A stretch of 64,000 nt of DNA from Methanolobus vulcani (GTDB lineage: Archaea > Halobacteriota > Methanosarcinia > Methanosarcinales > Methanosarcinaceae), in assembly GCF_900100715.1 (NCBI RefSeq), contig NZ_FNCA01000004.1, forward strand, positions 1-64,000, written 5' to 3'. Each line of letters starts with the position of its first letter. Position 1 is the stretch's first letter. This document shows, piece by piece, positions 19,230 through 28,033 of this stretch. A program made the translations under genes and the position numbers. The notes below the pieces were generated by a model that was not told where the DNA came from, made no database searches, and saw nothing but the letters and a program-made list of their open reading frames with translations.

Positions 19230-19310
19230 ATTGATGAGCGGGTTATCCTCTTTTTGACAATAACCCCCACTCCCCAACCCGCTCATACTCCACTCCACTT
19301 TTCTTATCTA
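19230..19310 (+). ncRNA. Candidate structured small RNA
   Basis: A TATA box (CTTTATATAC, 19201-19210) is followed after about 25 bases by a GC-rich segment in an otherwise AT-rich spacer. An 11-base perfect stem joins ATGAGCGGGTT (19234-19244) to AACCCGCTCAT (19276-19286). An alternative 7-base stem joins GGGTTAT (19240-19246) to ATAACCC (19260-19266), so two folds compete. A pyrimidine-rich tail with CTTTTCTT follows. There is no open frame of any length. Strand choice rests on the TATA position. No known RNA family was recognised. Confidence 0.5.
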
Positions 19311-19830
19311 AAACATTAAACAACCAGATAGCCAAAGCTGTTTTTCATATTATACAATATAAACTCCAAGAATCAATTATTATGAACATAGAAGTATGAT
19401 AAATCATACAAATGCATACATTGGTTTTATAAAAATAACAGACCACTTTTTTCCATTATGTTACACAATTCATACAGAACAATACAACAATCAAAATAAA
19501 AGCAGATGATGATATTTCATTAAAACAGCCACTTCATTTGAAAACAAGTCTGCGAATAGAACAATTATAGGGGACTAGATTGAGACCCAAAACTTTGAGA
19601 CAAGAAAGAAGAATGAGCATCAATAATAAACAGCAGCATATGCCATCAAATACAGAGAGATACTACGCAATATGAATAATTAAATATTCACAAATGCATA
19701 TATGCATAGAAGAATAGATATCAAATAGTGTATGCTCTGATATACAGGATACATAGTATATAATTTGCAGTAAAGCCGATTGAAGTGGAGTTATACAAAA
19801 AACACAAATCAGAATCCAACCTCGGTGAGA

Positions 19831-21339
19831 TCAGAAATCAAATAATGTTTTTTGTGGTTTTGCTGCAACTTCCTTCTTAGCAGGTGCTGAAGAGTCATTA
19901 TTCTTAGCAGAGTCTTTTCCAAAAGCAGCATCTAAAGAAGTACTATCTGATGCTGGCAGACTATCAAAACTAAGCTGAGAAGGATCCTTCTTTGGTGCAG
20001 CCTTTTCGACAAAAAATGCGGGCTCATCTGCAGGGATGAATACCTGGCGCTTTTTCTGTGCCTCATCGTAGATCGCCTGGAGCTTTTTTGTAACCTTCTT
20101 TGCTCCAGCCATGTGAAGCATTTCATCCATATCCAGCCCAAGAACAGCAACAACATCCGCAGCATATTCATCTTCCTGAATTAGACGGGAATACATACCT
20201 GCTACCTCAAGACGGGAATATCGCATTGACTCATTGCAATGAGAACCAATTTTCACAGCAATGTTATTCCTCATATTACGCCTTGAACGCATCTGTCCCA
20301 TCTTACGCCAGAGAGAAGGTGGCTGATATTTTACAAATCCTCCACGCACTCTGGATTTAGAAACTACCGTACCGCCAGTCATGAGCATGCCTGCGTAACG
20401 CCACATGCGATAGTTCTGGCGTCTGCGAACACGACCAAGGAAACGGTCTGAGCGGGAAAGATAGGAATATGCAGTAATAATATCGGAAGTCAAAGCTTCC
20501 TCACCTTTACCAGTATACTGGTACGGAATATTTTCATCAACCCAGTGGATAAGATCCTCCGGTGTTTCATCCAGGTTATAAGTTGCCTCCAGGGCAGATG
20601 AAACATCCTTGCCTTTGAATATCCTTCCAACCACCTTGAATATGGATTCTTTATTATCGCGTTCTGAGATTGAAATGTCCTCAATATTAATCTCAGTACG
20701 ACCCATTGCAATAGCCTGCAGATCATTTACAGCACTTCTGAAATCGCCATCTGCGGATTCTGCGATTTTCTCGATCACACCCACACCGCACATAACACCT
20801 TCCTGTGCAGCGATCTTCTTTAGTGCAGGGATCATTGAGCGGGACTGTACTGAACCAAATTTAAGTTCAAGACATAAAGAACGTAAAGTGGATGAAAGTC
20901 CATAGATATCGTTGGCTATCAAGACAATGGGCTGACTGGCTTTCTTTATAACATCAACTATTGCGCGTGCACCTCCACGGTCACTATTACCATGAAGATT
21001 ATCAGCTTCATCAAGAATTATGAGCCTCTTATCAGAAGTGCCAGTAAGAGTTTTCATCGTAGATGCAGAGCCTGCAACCTTTTCAATAACACCTGCAGTT
21101 CTCTGGTCACTGGCATTAAGCTCAATGACCTCCCAGCCCATATCTCTGGCAAGCGCATGTGCAGATGAGGTTTTACCAATACCTGCCTGACCGTGCAGTA
21201 CTGCTGCTCTTTTTTCAGGTATTCCAAATTCCCATTGCTCGCCCCAGTTCCTGAGATCATCTATCACTTTCTTGTGGCCAACCACATCGCTCAGTGAGAC
21301 TGGCCTGTACTTCTCTGCCCATTCCATCTGCACAGTCAT
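19831..21339 (-). CDS. rfcL: Replication factor C large subunit (clamp loader)
   Basis: About 502 residues. The N-terminus [16 protein letters not shown] and Walker [16 protein letters not shown], Walker [11 protein letters not shown] and sensor regions define RFC-L. The C-terminus is basic and ends in a PCNA-binding motif, QKTLFDF. It loads the PCNA clamp with RFC small subunits, which are not encoded in this window. The ATG at 21339 is preceded by GGGTAA; a TTG at 21351 would add four residues. It is divergent from mtxX, with a gap of under 100 bases. Confidence 0.95.
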   Translation of the reverse strand: MTVQMEWAEKYRPVSLSDVVGHKKVIDDLRNWGEQWEFGIPEKRAAVLHGQAGIGKTSSAHALARDMGWEVIELNASDQRTAGVIEKVAGSASTMKTLTGTSDKRLIILDEADNLHGNSDRGGARAIVDVIKKASQPIVLIANDIYGLSSTLRSLCLELKFGSVQSRSMIPALKKIAAQEGVMCGVGVIEKIAESADGDFRSAVNDLQAIAMGRTEINIEDISISERDNKESIFKVVGRIFKGKDVSSALEATYNLDETPEDLIHWVDENIPYQYTGKGEEALTSDIITAYSYLSRSDRFLGRVRRRQNYRMWRYAGMLMTGGTVVSKSRVRGGFVKYQPPSLWRKMGQMRSRRNMRNNIAVKIGSHCNESMRYSRLEVAGMYSRLIQEDEYAADVVAVLGLDMDEMLHMAGAKKVTKKLQAIYDEAQKKRQVFIPADEPAFFVEKAAPKKDPSQLSFDSLPASDSTSLDAAFGKDSAKNNDSSAPAKKEVAAKPQKTLFDF

Positions 21340-21426
21340 GTTATTACCCAATATTCAGGAAAAGTAATTAATGTTTGCACCACTTTGTTGTTCTGATTGA
21401 TATTATTGATGGTAGAGGTATCATCC

Positions 21427-22281
21427 ATGGGATCAAAAAGCACGGAAAATCTCCTGGGCCTTATAGAAAAAAGGGCATTGCAGAACAGGGCAAGAGTTGC
21501 CATAGGAGTACGCAATCCAAGTCCCAAAATGCTGAAGAGTGCCAGGGATGCACACGTTGCAGGATATGCACATGTGATGCTGGTAGGTAACAAAAAAGAG
21601 ATCGAAGATATAGGTACAGACCTTGAGATAATAGGAACGAACGATCCCGAAAGAACCCTGGGAGACCTGCTCAAGTCCAGATATGTGGATGCTGCGGTCA
21701 GAGGAACAGCAGGAGCCTCTCAAACATTATCACATCTCAAGAAGATACTGAACCAGGAAAGCCTCCATAGAATAGCATTATTGCAGACTAATGATGGAAC
21801 ACCTTTTTTTATAGCACCCGTTGGAATCGATGAAGGAAACCAACTGGCTGACAAGATAGAATTCATCAAGCTTGGTGTTGAGTATATAAGAAGATTTAAC
21901 ATTGAACCGGTTGTTGGAATATTATCCGGTGGAAGACTTGGCGACCTTGGACGTAACAGCCGTGTTGACCAGACCCTGGCTGAAGGAGACTTCATCGTAA
22001 ACAGGATAAGAGAACAGGGAATCGATGCCAAACATTATACCATCCTAATAGAAGATGCAATAAAAGAAGCGAATTTCATACTTGCCCCGGATGGGATTTC
22101 AGGAAATCTGATATTCAGGACCCTTGTATTCCTGGGTGGAGGATATGGTTTTGGAGCACCGATACTGATGGATGATTACGTATTTGTTGACACATCCAGA
22201 GTCGGAGGTCACTATACCAAGGCAATAATGCTTGCCAGTGCACTGGTTGGCAAGCAAGAGGCAAATACTGACAGCCAGTGA
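21427..22281 (+). CDS. mtxX: MtxX, methanogenesis marker protein 4
   Basis: About 284 residues, related in fold to phosphate acetyl/butyryltransferases (RVAIGVRNPSPKMLKSARDA, GILSGGRLGDLGR, AEGDFIVN, NLIFRTLVFLGGG). This is the MtxX family, found in methanogens and originally named as a methyltransferase-related protein; its reaction is unknown. The ATG at 21427 has GAGGT nine bases upstream. The frame also extends back to a TTG at 21397 without a ribosome-binding site. It supports assigning the window to a methanogen. Confidence 0.85.
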   Translation: MGSKSTENLLGLIEKRALQNRARVAIGVRNPSPKMLKSARDAHVAGYAHVMLVGNKKEIEDIGTDLEIIGTNDPERTLGDLLKSRYVDAAVRGTAGASQTLSHLKKILNQESLHRIALLQTNDGTPFFIAPVGIDEGNQLADKIEFIKLGVEYIRRFNIEPVVGILSGGRLGDLGRNSRVDQTLAEGDFIVNRIREQGIDAKHYTILIEDAIKEANFILAPDGISGNLIFRTLVFLGGGYGFGAPILMDDYVFVDTSRVGGHYTKAIMLASALVGKQEANTDSQ

Positions 22282-22383
22282 CAACAATATTTTATACAGG
22301 ATGCATACAATCTAATTTATTAAATTCATTTTATCCATAGGGATGATATTGCGGTAATTAATAATTCATAGGGAATGAGCGAT

Positions 22384-23148
22384 ATGGAAGCTGTACTGAT
22401 AAAAGGAAAAACAATCGCTTCTGCATGGTCTCAATTGATCCGTGAGATCTATGAGAAGGGAGAGGAGCATAAGCCGGACTATAAGACAATGACAAAGAGG
22501 GTCCATGCCACCATATATATTGAGGACGTGAACAACAATCAGGTTAGCCCTGCTGTACCCTTTGGAGAGAATCTGATAGCCAAATATAAGGAAGAACTTA
22601 CTGAAGAATACGCAGACTGGTACAATTCCCTGGAAGATGATGATAAAAGAAAATTTGACTATTGTTATGCTAAACAGTTGTTCAGGTACGGACAGGCTGC
22701 ATATGATAGTGTAAATGCCAATGTGAAGAACCTGAGACCAGGATCAAGAAGACATGTAGGCGTACTCTGGGAAAATGAAGTGCACATCCCTAAATTTGAA
22801 GACCAGCCATGCTGGATAGCCTACAAATTAGAACAACTAAATGATACACAGGTAAGGATATATCTGCTTTACAGGTCATGGGACGCTTTTGGTGGATTCC
22901 CTGCAAATATCCCTGCTATTGTGGAAGGATTCAAAAAGGTATTCAGAGAAAATGACCTGAATTATGATATTGAATCACTTATTGCAACAGGATGGGATAC
23001 ACATATCTATGACACTGATCTGCAGGCAGTGGAAAAGATATTCAAGACAAGTGAGTTATGCCCATTATGCAAATGCATAACACCAAAACACTCATTCATC
23101 CAAACAACCAGAGGCAAGGCTTGCCCGGAATGTAAGAAATCCATGTGA
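22384..23148 (+). CDS. Thymidylate-synthase-superfamily protein with C-terminal zinc ribbon
   Basis: About 254 residues. The core shows ThyA landmarks in order: phosphate-binding RPGSRRHVGVLW, the catalytic cysteine in QPCW, YRSWDAFGGFPANI (compare RSxDxxxGxPxNI) and THIYDTD (compare HIY). This fits the archaeal-type thymidylate synthase group; dCMP hydroxymethylase-like activity is an alternative. The last 40 residues add CPLC and CPEC pairs, a probable zinc ribbon not found in standard ThyA. ATG 22384 is about nine bases after GGGA; ATG 22375 is the alternative. Downstream of mtxX on the same strand. Confidence 0.7.
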   Translation: MEAVLIKGKTIASAWSQLIREIYEKGEEHKPDYKTMTKRVHATIYIEDVNNNQVSPAVPFGENLIAKYKEELTEEYADWYNSLEDDDKRKFDYCYAKQLFRYGQAAYDSVNANVKNLRPGSRRHVGVLWENEVHIPKFEDQPCWIAYKLEQLNDTQVRIYLLYRSWDAFGGFPANIPAIVEGFKKVFRENDLNYDIESLIATGWDTHIYDTDLQAVEKIFKTSELCPLCKCITPKHSFIQTTRGKACPECKKSM

Positions 23149-23374
23149 TCTTACATTCATATTCTTTTTTTAGTACACTGCATGCAAGCTTACTTTTTTT
23201 ACGGGATTTAATCCAGCTATTGCATCAGTTCTTTTGTTACTTTTTTTATTTTGAAATCATACACAATAAGCAACAATCATAAATTTTAAAATATAAATTC
23301 GATAATTATATATGTATGCTTCATGCATACATTAATGTGATTCCACTAATCAGACATTCAAGGAGAGATATACT

Positions 23375-25315
23375 ATGAAAAGACTTACTATCAGCATGTC
23401 CGATGAGCTTTTTGACAAACTGGACGTAATTGAAAATAAAAGTTTGTTCATCAGAAAGCTTATAGAAAGAGAACTAGATGCTGTAGAGAATTTCTCTTCT
23501 GAAGAAGTCGTCCCCTGGAGTGAAGGTTTCAGTATTCTAAAAAAAGATGTTAATACAATATTCAGTCGTCTTGAAGAGATGGAAAGCAAACTTGCGGGAA
23601 TGAATACTGTACATGAGAATGAACCTTTGATGCAGGAATCCTTAAACTCCATGGAACAGGACATTCCTGAATCATTCCCGGAACTACAGGACAATCTTAC
23701 ACAAACTATTGATACACATGAAAGTCAAGAACCCATACCCATTGATAAAATTCCAGCTGAGAATACTAGTACCCCAGACATAATTGAAGGCATTAGTGCA
23801 GACCACACAAATATTCCCGTACTTATTGAGACCGATGTTGGCATAACTTTGGAAGACGTGCAGGAGTCTGCCATCAATGAACCATACATTGAAAGTGTGA
23901 AAACTGAAGAGCCAGTAATTAGTGAAATACAAAATTCTGAACAAACTATGCCTGCAAACCTTCCAGAAGCTGCTGACACTGCACCATTGTTCAAAACCAG
24001 CATACAGGAACCAACACCAATGGAAATTGCCATCACAGAGGAACAAATCATTCCCGATAAAAGCACATTATTAAATGAAAATAATGAAGCAGTAGTTAGC
24101 CCATCCATACCTGAGACTGAAGTGCAAAATGAAGGAAATGACGAAATTTCTCGCGAACATAAACTCTCTGAACTGGTTGCAGAAAGAATTAATCAGGAAA
24201 CTGAACTGGAAACCAATGATTTTAAAGAACCAGAAATCTCACCATCTATTCTCTCTGAACAAAATGCAACACAGCCAGAATTCAAGATGCCAGAATTCAA
24301 ATCATCTGAGCAGGAAACACAACAACAGGAATTCAAGATGCCAGAATTTAAAACACCGGAGCAGGAGGCAGAACCTGCAGAGTTCCAGATGCCGGAACTG
24401 AAACTACCGGAATCTGATACGGCACAAACGGATTTCAAAATGCCAGAAATAAAACCACCAGAGCAGGAAATGGGACAAATGGAATTCCAGATGCCGGAAT
24501 TCAAAATACAGGAACAAGAAATACAACAACCAGAGTTCCAGATGCCGGAATTCAAAACACAGGAACAGGAAATACAACAACCAGAGTTCCAGATGCCGGA
24601 ATTCAAAACACAGGAACAGGAAATACAACAACCAGAGTTCCAGATGCCGGAATTCAAAACACAGGAACAGGAAATACAACAACCAGAGTTCCAGATGCCG
24701 GAATTCAAAACACAGGAACAGGAAATACAACAGCCGGAGTTCCAGATGCCGGAGTTCAAAACACAGGAACAGGAAATACAACAACCAGAGTTCCAGATGT
24801 CGGAATTCAAAACACCGGAACAGGAAATACAACAACCGGAGTTCCAGATGCCGGAATTCAAAACACAGGAACAAGAAATAGGACAGACAGCGTTTGCAAT
24901 TCCAGAACTACAAACACCAGAAACGGCACCATTGTTCCCAGCGAATGATACAGAATCTGCGATGCAGGAAATGAAAACACCCGAAATACTACCTGTTACT
25001 GAAGAAGCGATGCCACCATTTAACGCAGGACCGGAAAACATTCCGGAAATGCAAAGTACAGAGCCTCAGATGCAAAACCCGGGTTCACAAAATAATACAA
25101 ATAATGGAACAGGAACTAAACCTGACAAACTGGAAACCAATATTCTAATGTACATGCCGCGTGGAGCTAAAGTTAAAAAAGAGATCATCAAGAGCCTTGT
25201 ATCACGCCAGTTCAGCCAGGAAGATATTGACAAGAAGATACAGGAACTGGTTGCAAGAGAGATATTAATACTCAAGCAGGAAAATGGTGTGGAACAGCTT
25301 CACAGGTTGAAATAG
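23375..25315 (+). CDS. Repeat-rich acidic protein with RHH-like N-terminus and winged-helix-like C-terminus
   Basis: The 646 residues fall into three parts. Residues 1-45 (KRLTISMSDELFDKLD, NKSLFIRKLIERELD) resemble a ribbon-helix-helix DNA-binding domain. Residues about 80-570 are acidic, rich in Pro, Glu and Gln, and contain tandem repeats of the form EIQQPEFQMPEFKTQEQ. The last 60 residues (TNILMYMPRGAKVKKEIIK, QFSQEDIDKKIQELVAREIL, QLHRLK) look like a small winged helix. It may be a DNA-binding linker or scaffold protein; no family is known to me. It is preceded by GGAGAG and stands alone. Confidence 0.8.
   Translation: MKRLTISMSDELFDKLDVIENKSLFIRKLIERELDAVENFSSEEVVPWSEGFSILKKDVNTIFSRLEEMESKLAGMNTVHENEPLMQESLNSMEQDIPESFPELQDNLTQTIDTHESQEPIPIDKIPAENTSTPDIIEGISADHTNIPVLIETDVGITLEDVQESAINEPYIESVKTEEPVISEIQNSEQTMPANLPEAADTAPLFKTSIQEPTPMEIAITEEQIIPDKSTLLNENNEAVVSPSIPETEVQNEGNDEISREHKLSELVAERINQETELETNDFKEPEISPSILSEQNATQPEFKMPEFKSSEQETQQQEFKMPEFKTPEQEAEPAEFQMPELKLPESDTAQTDFKMPEIKPPEQEMGQMEFQMPEFKIQEQEIQQPEFQMPEFKTQEQEIQQPEFQMPEFKTQEQEIQQPEFQMPEFKTQEQEIQQPEFQMPEFKTQEQEIQQPEFQMPEFKTQEQEIQQPEFQMSEFKTPEQEIQQPEFQMPEFKTQEQEIGQTAFAIPELQTPETAPLFPANDTESAMQEMKTPEILPVTEEAMPPFNAGPENIPEMQSTEPQMQNPGSQNNTNNGTGTKPDKLETNILMYMPRGAKVKKEIIKSLVSRQFSQEDIDKKIQELVAREILILKQENGVEQLHRLK
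24514..24873 (+). repeat. 51-base tandem repeat within the repeat-rich gene, seven copies
   Basis: Seven consecutive units of 51 bases encode EIQQPEFQMPEFKTQEQ with very few substitutions (one copy has MSEF and TPEQ). More diverged copies lie upstream from about 24270. Near-identity at the DNA level, including synonymous positions, points to recent expansion by slippage or unequal crossover. The reverse strand stays open here because the repeat unit is a multiple of three. Confidence 0.9.
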
Positions 25316-25341
25316 ACATAATGAACACCTGAATTAGCACA

Positions 25342-25518
25342 TCAGATAAGTCCTGACCTTTCAGAGGACATTTCTGAAAGGATAATTCCGGATGAACATT
25401 GTTTGCAAACATTACGGGAATGATCAAAACAATTATTGCAAACAAGCCTGCCGCATAGAGCACATGTGTTCAGACTGGATGCTGAGCCACATATAGAGCA
25501 AATACCTACCCGTTCCAT
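25342..25518 (-). CDS. 58-residue zinc-finger protein
   Basis: The frame from ATG 25518 to TGA 25342 encodes four Cys pairs or near pairs: CSIC, CALC, CNNC and CKQC, with a histidine in FDHS between the last two. The spacing suggests two zinc sites in a cross-brace, as in small B-box or HIT-type fingers. GTGAT eight bases before the ATG could be the ribosome-binding site. It lies between the repeat protein and ilvD, on the ilvD strand. Function unknown. Confidence 0.6.
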   Translation of the reverse strand: MERVGICSICGSASSLNTCALCGRLVCNNCFDHSRNVCKQCSSGIILSEMSSERSGLI

Positions 25519-25626
25519 AAGAAATAATCACGTGATCTTTAATCAAAAAACCGTCGGTCACCCATAAAAAAAGATTGCAGGCAAGAAATGTCTGCTATTT
25601 GAAATATAAAAAATAATCAAAGGGCA

Positions 25627-27288
25627 TTACTCGATTATAGCGCCCTTGTTTGCGGAACTGACAAATTTTCTGTATCTTGCAAGATAACCGGTAACTTTCT
25701 TTTCCAGAGGAACAAATGTTTTCCTGCGCTCTGCAAGTTCTTCTTCAGATACATCCAGATCAAGCTTTCTTGCAGGAATATCTATTTCGACTATGTCGCC
25801 TTCCCTTACAAGACCAATCGGACCGCCTTCCTGTGCTTCCGGAGAGATATGGCCAATACATGGACCCCTGGTTCCACCGGAGAAACGACCATCTGTTACA
25901 AGAGCAACCTTGTCGATGAGTCCCATACCTGCAATAGCAGAAGTTGGAGAGAGCATTTCACGCATACCAGGACCGCCTTTTGGACCTTCGTAGCGTATAA
26001 CCACAACATCGCCAGCAACGATCTTTCTGGCAAGAATTGCAGCCATTGCATCTTCTTCACTGTCAAATACCCTTGCAGGACCACTATGTATTAACATCTT
26101 GGGATCAACTGCTGCCTGTTTGACAACTGATCCATCAGGAGCGAGGCTTCCTTTAAGTACAGCAATTCCACCCTCCTTATGAATTGGAGATTCCATTGTA
26201 CCCATGATCCTTGCATTGAGTTTTGGATTAATGATTACCAGGTCAGCAAGATTCTCACCAACTGTTTTTCCATTAACTGTTTTTTCATCAAGATTAAGAC
26301 GGGACTGGAGTCTGGACATAATAGCCTGGACACCACCGGCCCGCTCAAAATCAAGCATATAGTTTTCCCCACCTGGTTTAAGGGAAATAAGATGAGGAGT
26401 ACTTCTGCTAAGCCTGTCAAAGACATCAAGAGTTAGTTCAAGTCCAAAAGCATGGGCAATTGCAGGGAGGTGGAGTGTAGTATTTGTACTGCCACCGATT
26501 GCCATATCGACCATTATGGCATTCTCAAATGAGTTCAGTGTGACTATGCTACGTGGATTTAGGCCTTCATTGACCATGGAAACAATTCGTTCCCCAGATT
26601 CTTTTGCAAGTCTTATTTTCTTTGCATCCGCAGCATGAGCAGTGCCACATCCCGGAAGACTCATACCAAGTGCCTCGGTCATGCAGGCCATGGTGTTTGC
26701 AGTATACATTCCAGCACATGAACCGGCACCACTGCAGGAGCAATCTTCAAGAAGCTTCAGTTTTTCCTCAGATACCTGCTCTGACTGGCATTCTCCGACT
26801 CCTTCAAATACAGATATAAGATCCCGTGGTTCATCGTCAACATAACCAGGGATCATTGGACCGCCTGTGACTACAATGGCTGGGATGTCAAGACTTCCTG
26901 CTGCCATGAGATGACCAGGAGTTATTTTGTCGCATGCAGTCACCATGACCATACCGTCAAGCTGGTGACCCTGAAGGACAAGCTCTATTGAATCCTCGAT
27001 TGCTTCACGGCTTGGAAGAGAATACTTCATTCCTTCATGACCCATGGCAATTCCGTCACATATACCAATGGTATGGAATTCAAATGGGACGCCACCGGCA
27101 CTTCTGATACCTGCCTTTACAGCCTCTGCAACCTTGTCAAGGTGAATGTGACCAGGGATAAGCTCATTCCTGGAGTTCACAACTGCAATGAATGGCTTTT
27201 TCATTTCAGAATCTGTTACACCGGTTGCCTTCAAAAGAGAACGGTGAGGCGCACGTTCGAGTCCTTTCTTTGTCTTGTCACTTCTCAT
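25627..27288 (-). CDS. ilvD: Dihydroxy-acid dehydratase
   Basis: The 553 residues match IlvD over their whole length, with cluster cysteines in [12 protein letters not shown] and [18 protein letters not shown] and the C-terminal [21 protein letters not shown]. The Fe-S enzyme dehydrates dihydroxyisovalerate and dihydroxymethylvalerate to the 2-oxo acids in valine and isoleucine synthesis. No other ilv gene is adjacent. The ATG at 27288 is preceded by GAGGTTTTT. Confidence 0.97.
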   Translation of the reverse strand: MRSDKTKKGLERAPHRSLLKATGVTDSEMKKPFIAVVNSRNELIPGHIHLDKVAEAVKAGIRSAGGVPFEFHTIGICDGIAMGHEGMKYSLPSREAIEDSIELVLQGHQLDGMVMVTACDKITPGHLMAAGSLDIPAIVVTGGPMIPGYVDDEPRDLISVFEGVGECQSEQVSEEKLKLLEDCSCSGAGSCAGMYTANTMACMTEALGMSLPGCGTAHAADAKKIRLAKESGERIVSMVNEGLNPRSIVTLNSFENAIMVDMAIGGSTNTTLHLPAIAHAFGLELTLDVFDRLSRSTPHLISLKPGGENYMLDFERAGGVQAIMSRLQSRLNLDEKTVNGKTVGENLADLVIINPKLNARIMGTMESPIHKEGGIAVLKGSLAPDGSVVKQAAVDPKMLIHSGPARVFDSEEDAMAAILARKIVAGDVVVIRYEGPKGGPGMREMLSPTSAIAGMGLIDKVALVTDGRFSGGTRGPCIGHISPEAQEGGPIGLVREGDIVEIDIPARKLDLDVSEEELAERRKTFVPLEKKVTGYLARYRKFVSSANKGAIIE

Positions 27289-28033
27289 TGGAAAAACCTC
27301 GTTTGCTGCTTTTACGCATGCTTACAACTAATATAGGTAATGGAAAAAGGAATATATAAGAAGTATGTGCCACTCAAGATATTCCAATACATTGTAAATG
27401 TATATATGTAAATTCAATAACAAACACTAACATAATATTGTTAATAATACCATAGCATAACAATCCACATTTAGCATACATTTTCATAACATTACACTTT
27501 CATACAGGTACGAACTATTTTTGAGAGATACAAGTCAATCATATAAAATACGATTCATTATGATATGACACAATACGTCACGTATGAAGTTTAATCTTTG
27601 AAGAATACAGTAAGGATACAGAAAATATACAGAAAATATACAAAAAATTAATCACCCATTCAAACTAATCCGATTCTGTCGACAATGCTCATGTAATAAT
27701 TAGTGCTAAGAACCAGAGAAAACAGATAGAGCTCAACAACAGGTGCAATTGAAAAGTAATTTGTTTAATGTATTTCATCCATACCGTCTGATTAAATATC
27801 CTTTAAGGCCTATATGCAAACATACTGAACACTGATGGACCTCATATATACATCATTTCAGAAAACGACATCAATGGGCACAGAAGTAACACATATAGTG
27901 CAATGAACATATTGAAACAGATATGTTTTAAAGTATATTAGATATTGTATCCATTTGATGAAATAGTACATGAAGAGTATATTAGATAGCATTCAGTTAA
28001 CTACAAGTTACAATCAAAAACAAGAAGAGAAGC
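27289..28033. other. Long intergenic region without visible genes
   Basis: About 745 AT-rich bases. The left edge should hold the ilvD promoter (TATATAAG-like stretches near 27350-27360). A short direct repeat ACAGAAAATAT occurs near 27617-27640. No ORF with codon bias, tRNA or clear hairpin was found. Upstream of the radical SAM gene, TATA-like AAGTATATTAG sequences occur at about 27933 and 27976. Confidence 0.6.

Larger units (their letters stand above)
19046..19830. other. Long AT-rich intergenic region
   Basis: This stretch of about 780 bases has no convincing ORF. It contains a GC-rich hairpin transcript candidate (19230-19310) with its own TATA box and an upstream palindrome. The remaining part (19320-19830) is AT-rich, with short near-repeats such as ATACAT/CATATA. 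No repeat array or tRNA was found. Confidence 0.6.

Noticed and set aside
24193-25041. Long reverse-strand frames opposite the repeat protein (282 and 156 codons)
   Set aside because: They exist only because the 51-base repeat keeps all frames open; they encode low-complexity repeats and lack start signals.
27289-28033. Possible CRISPR or repeat array in the long spacer
   Set aside because: Only short A/T-rich near-repeats occur; there is no regular repeat-spacer pattern.
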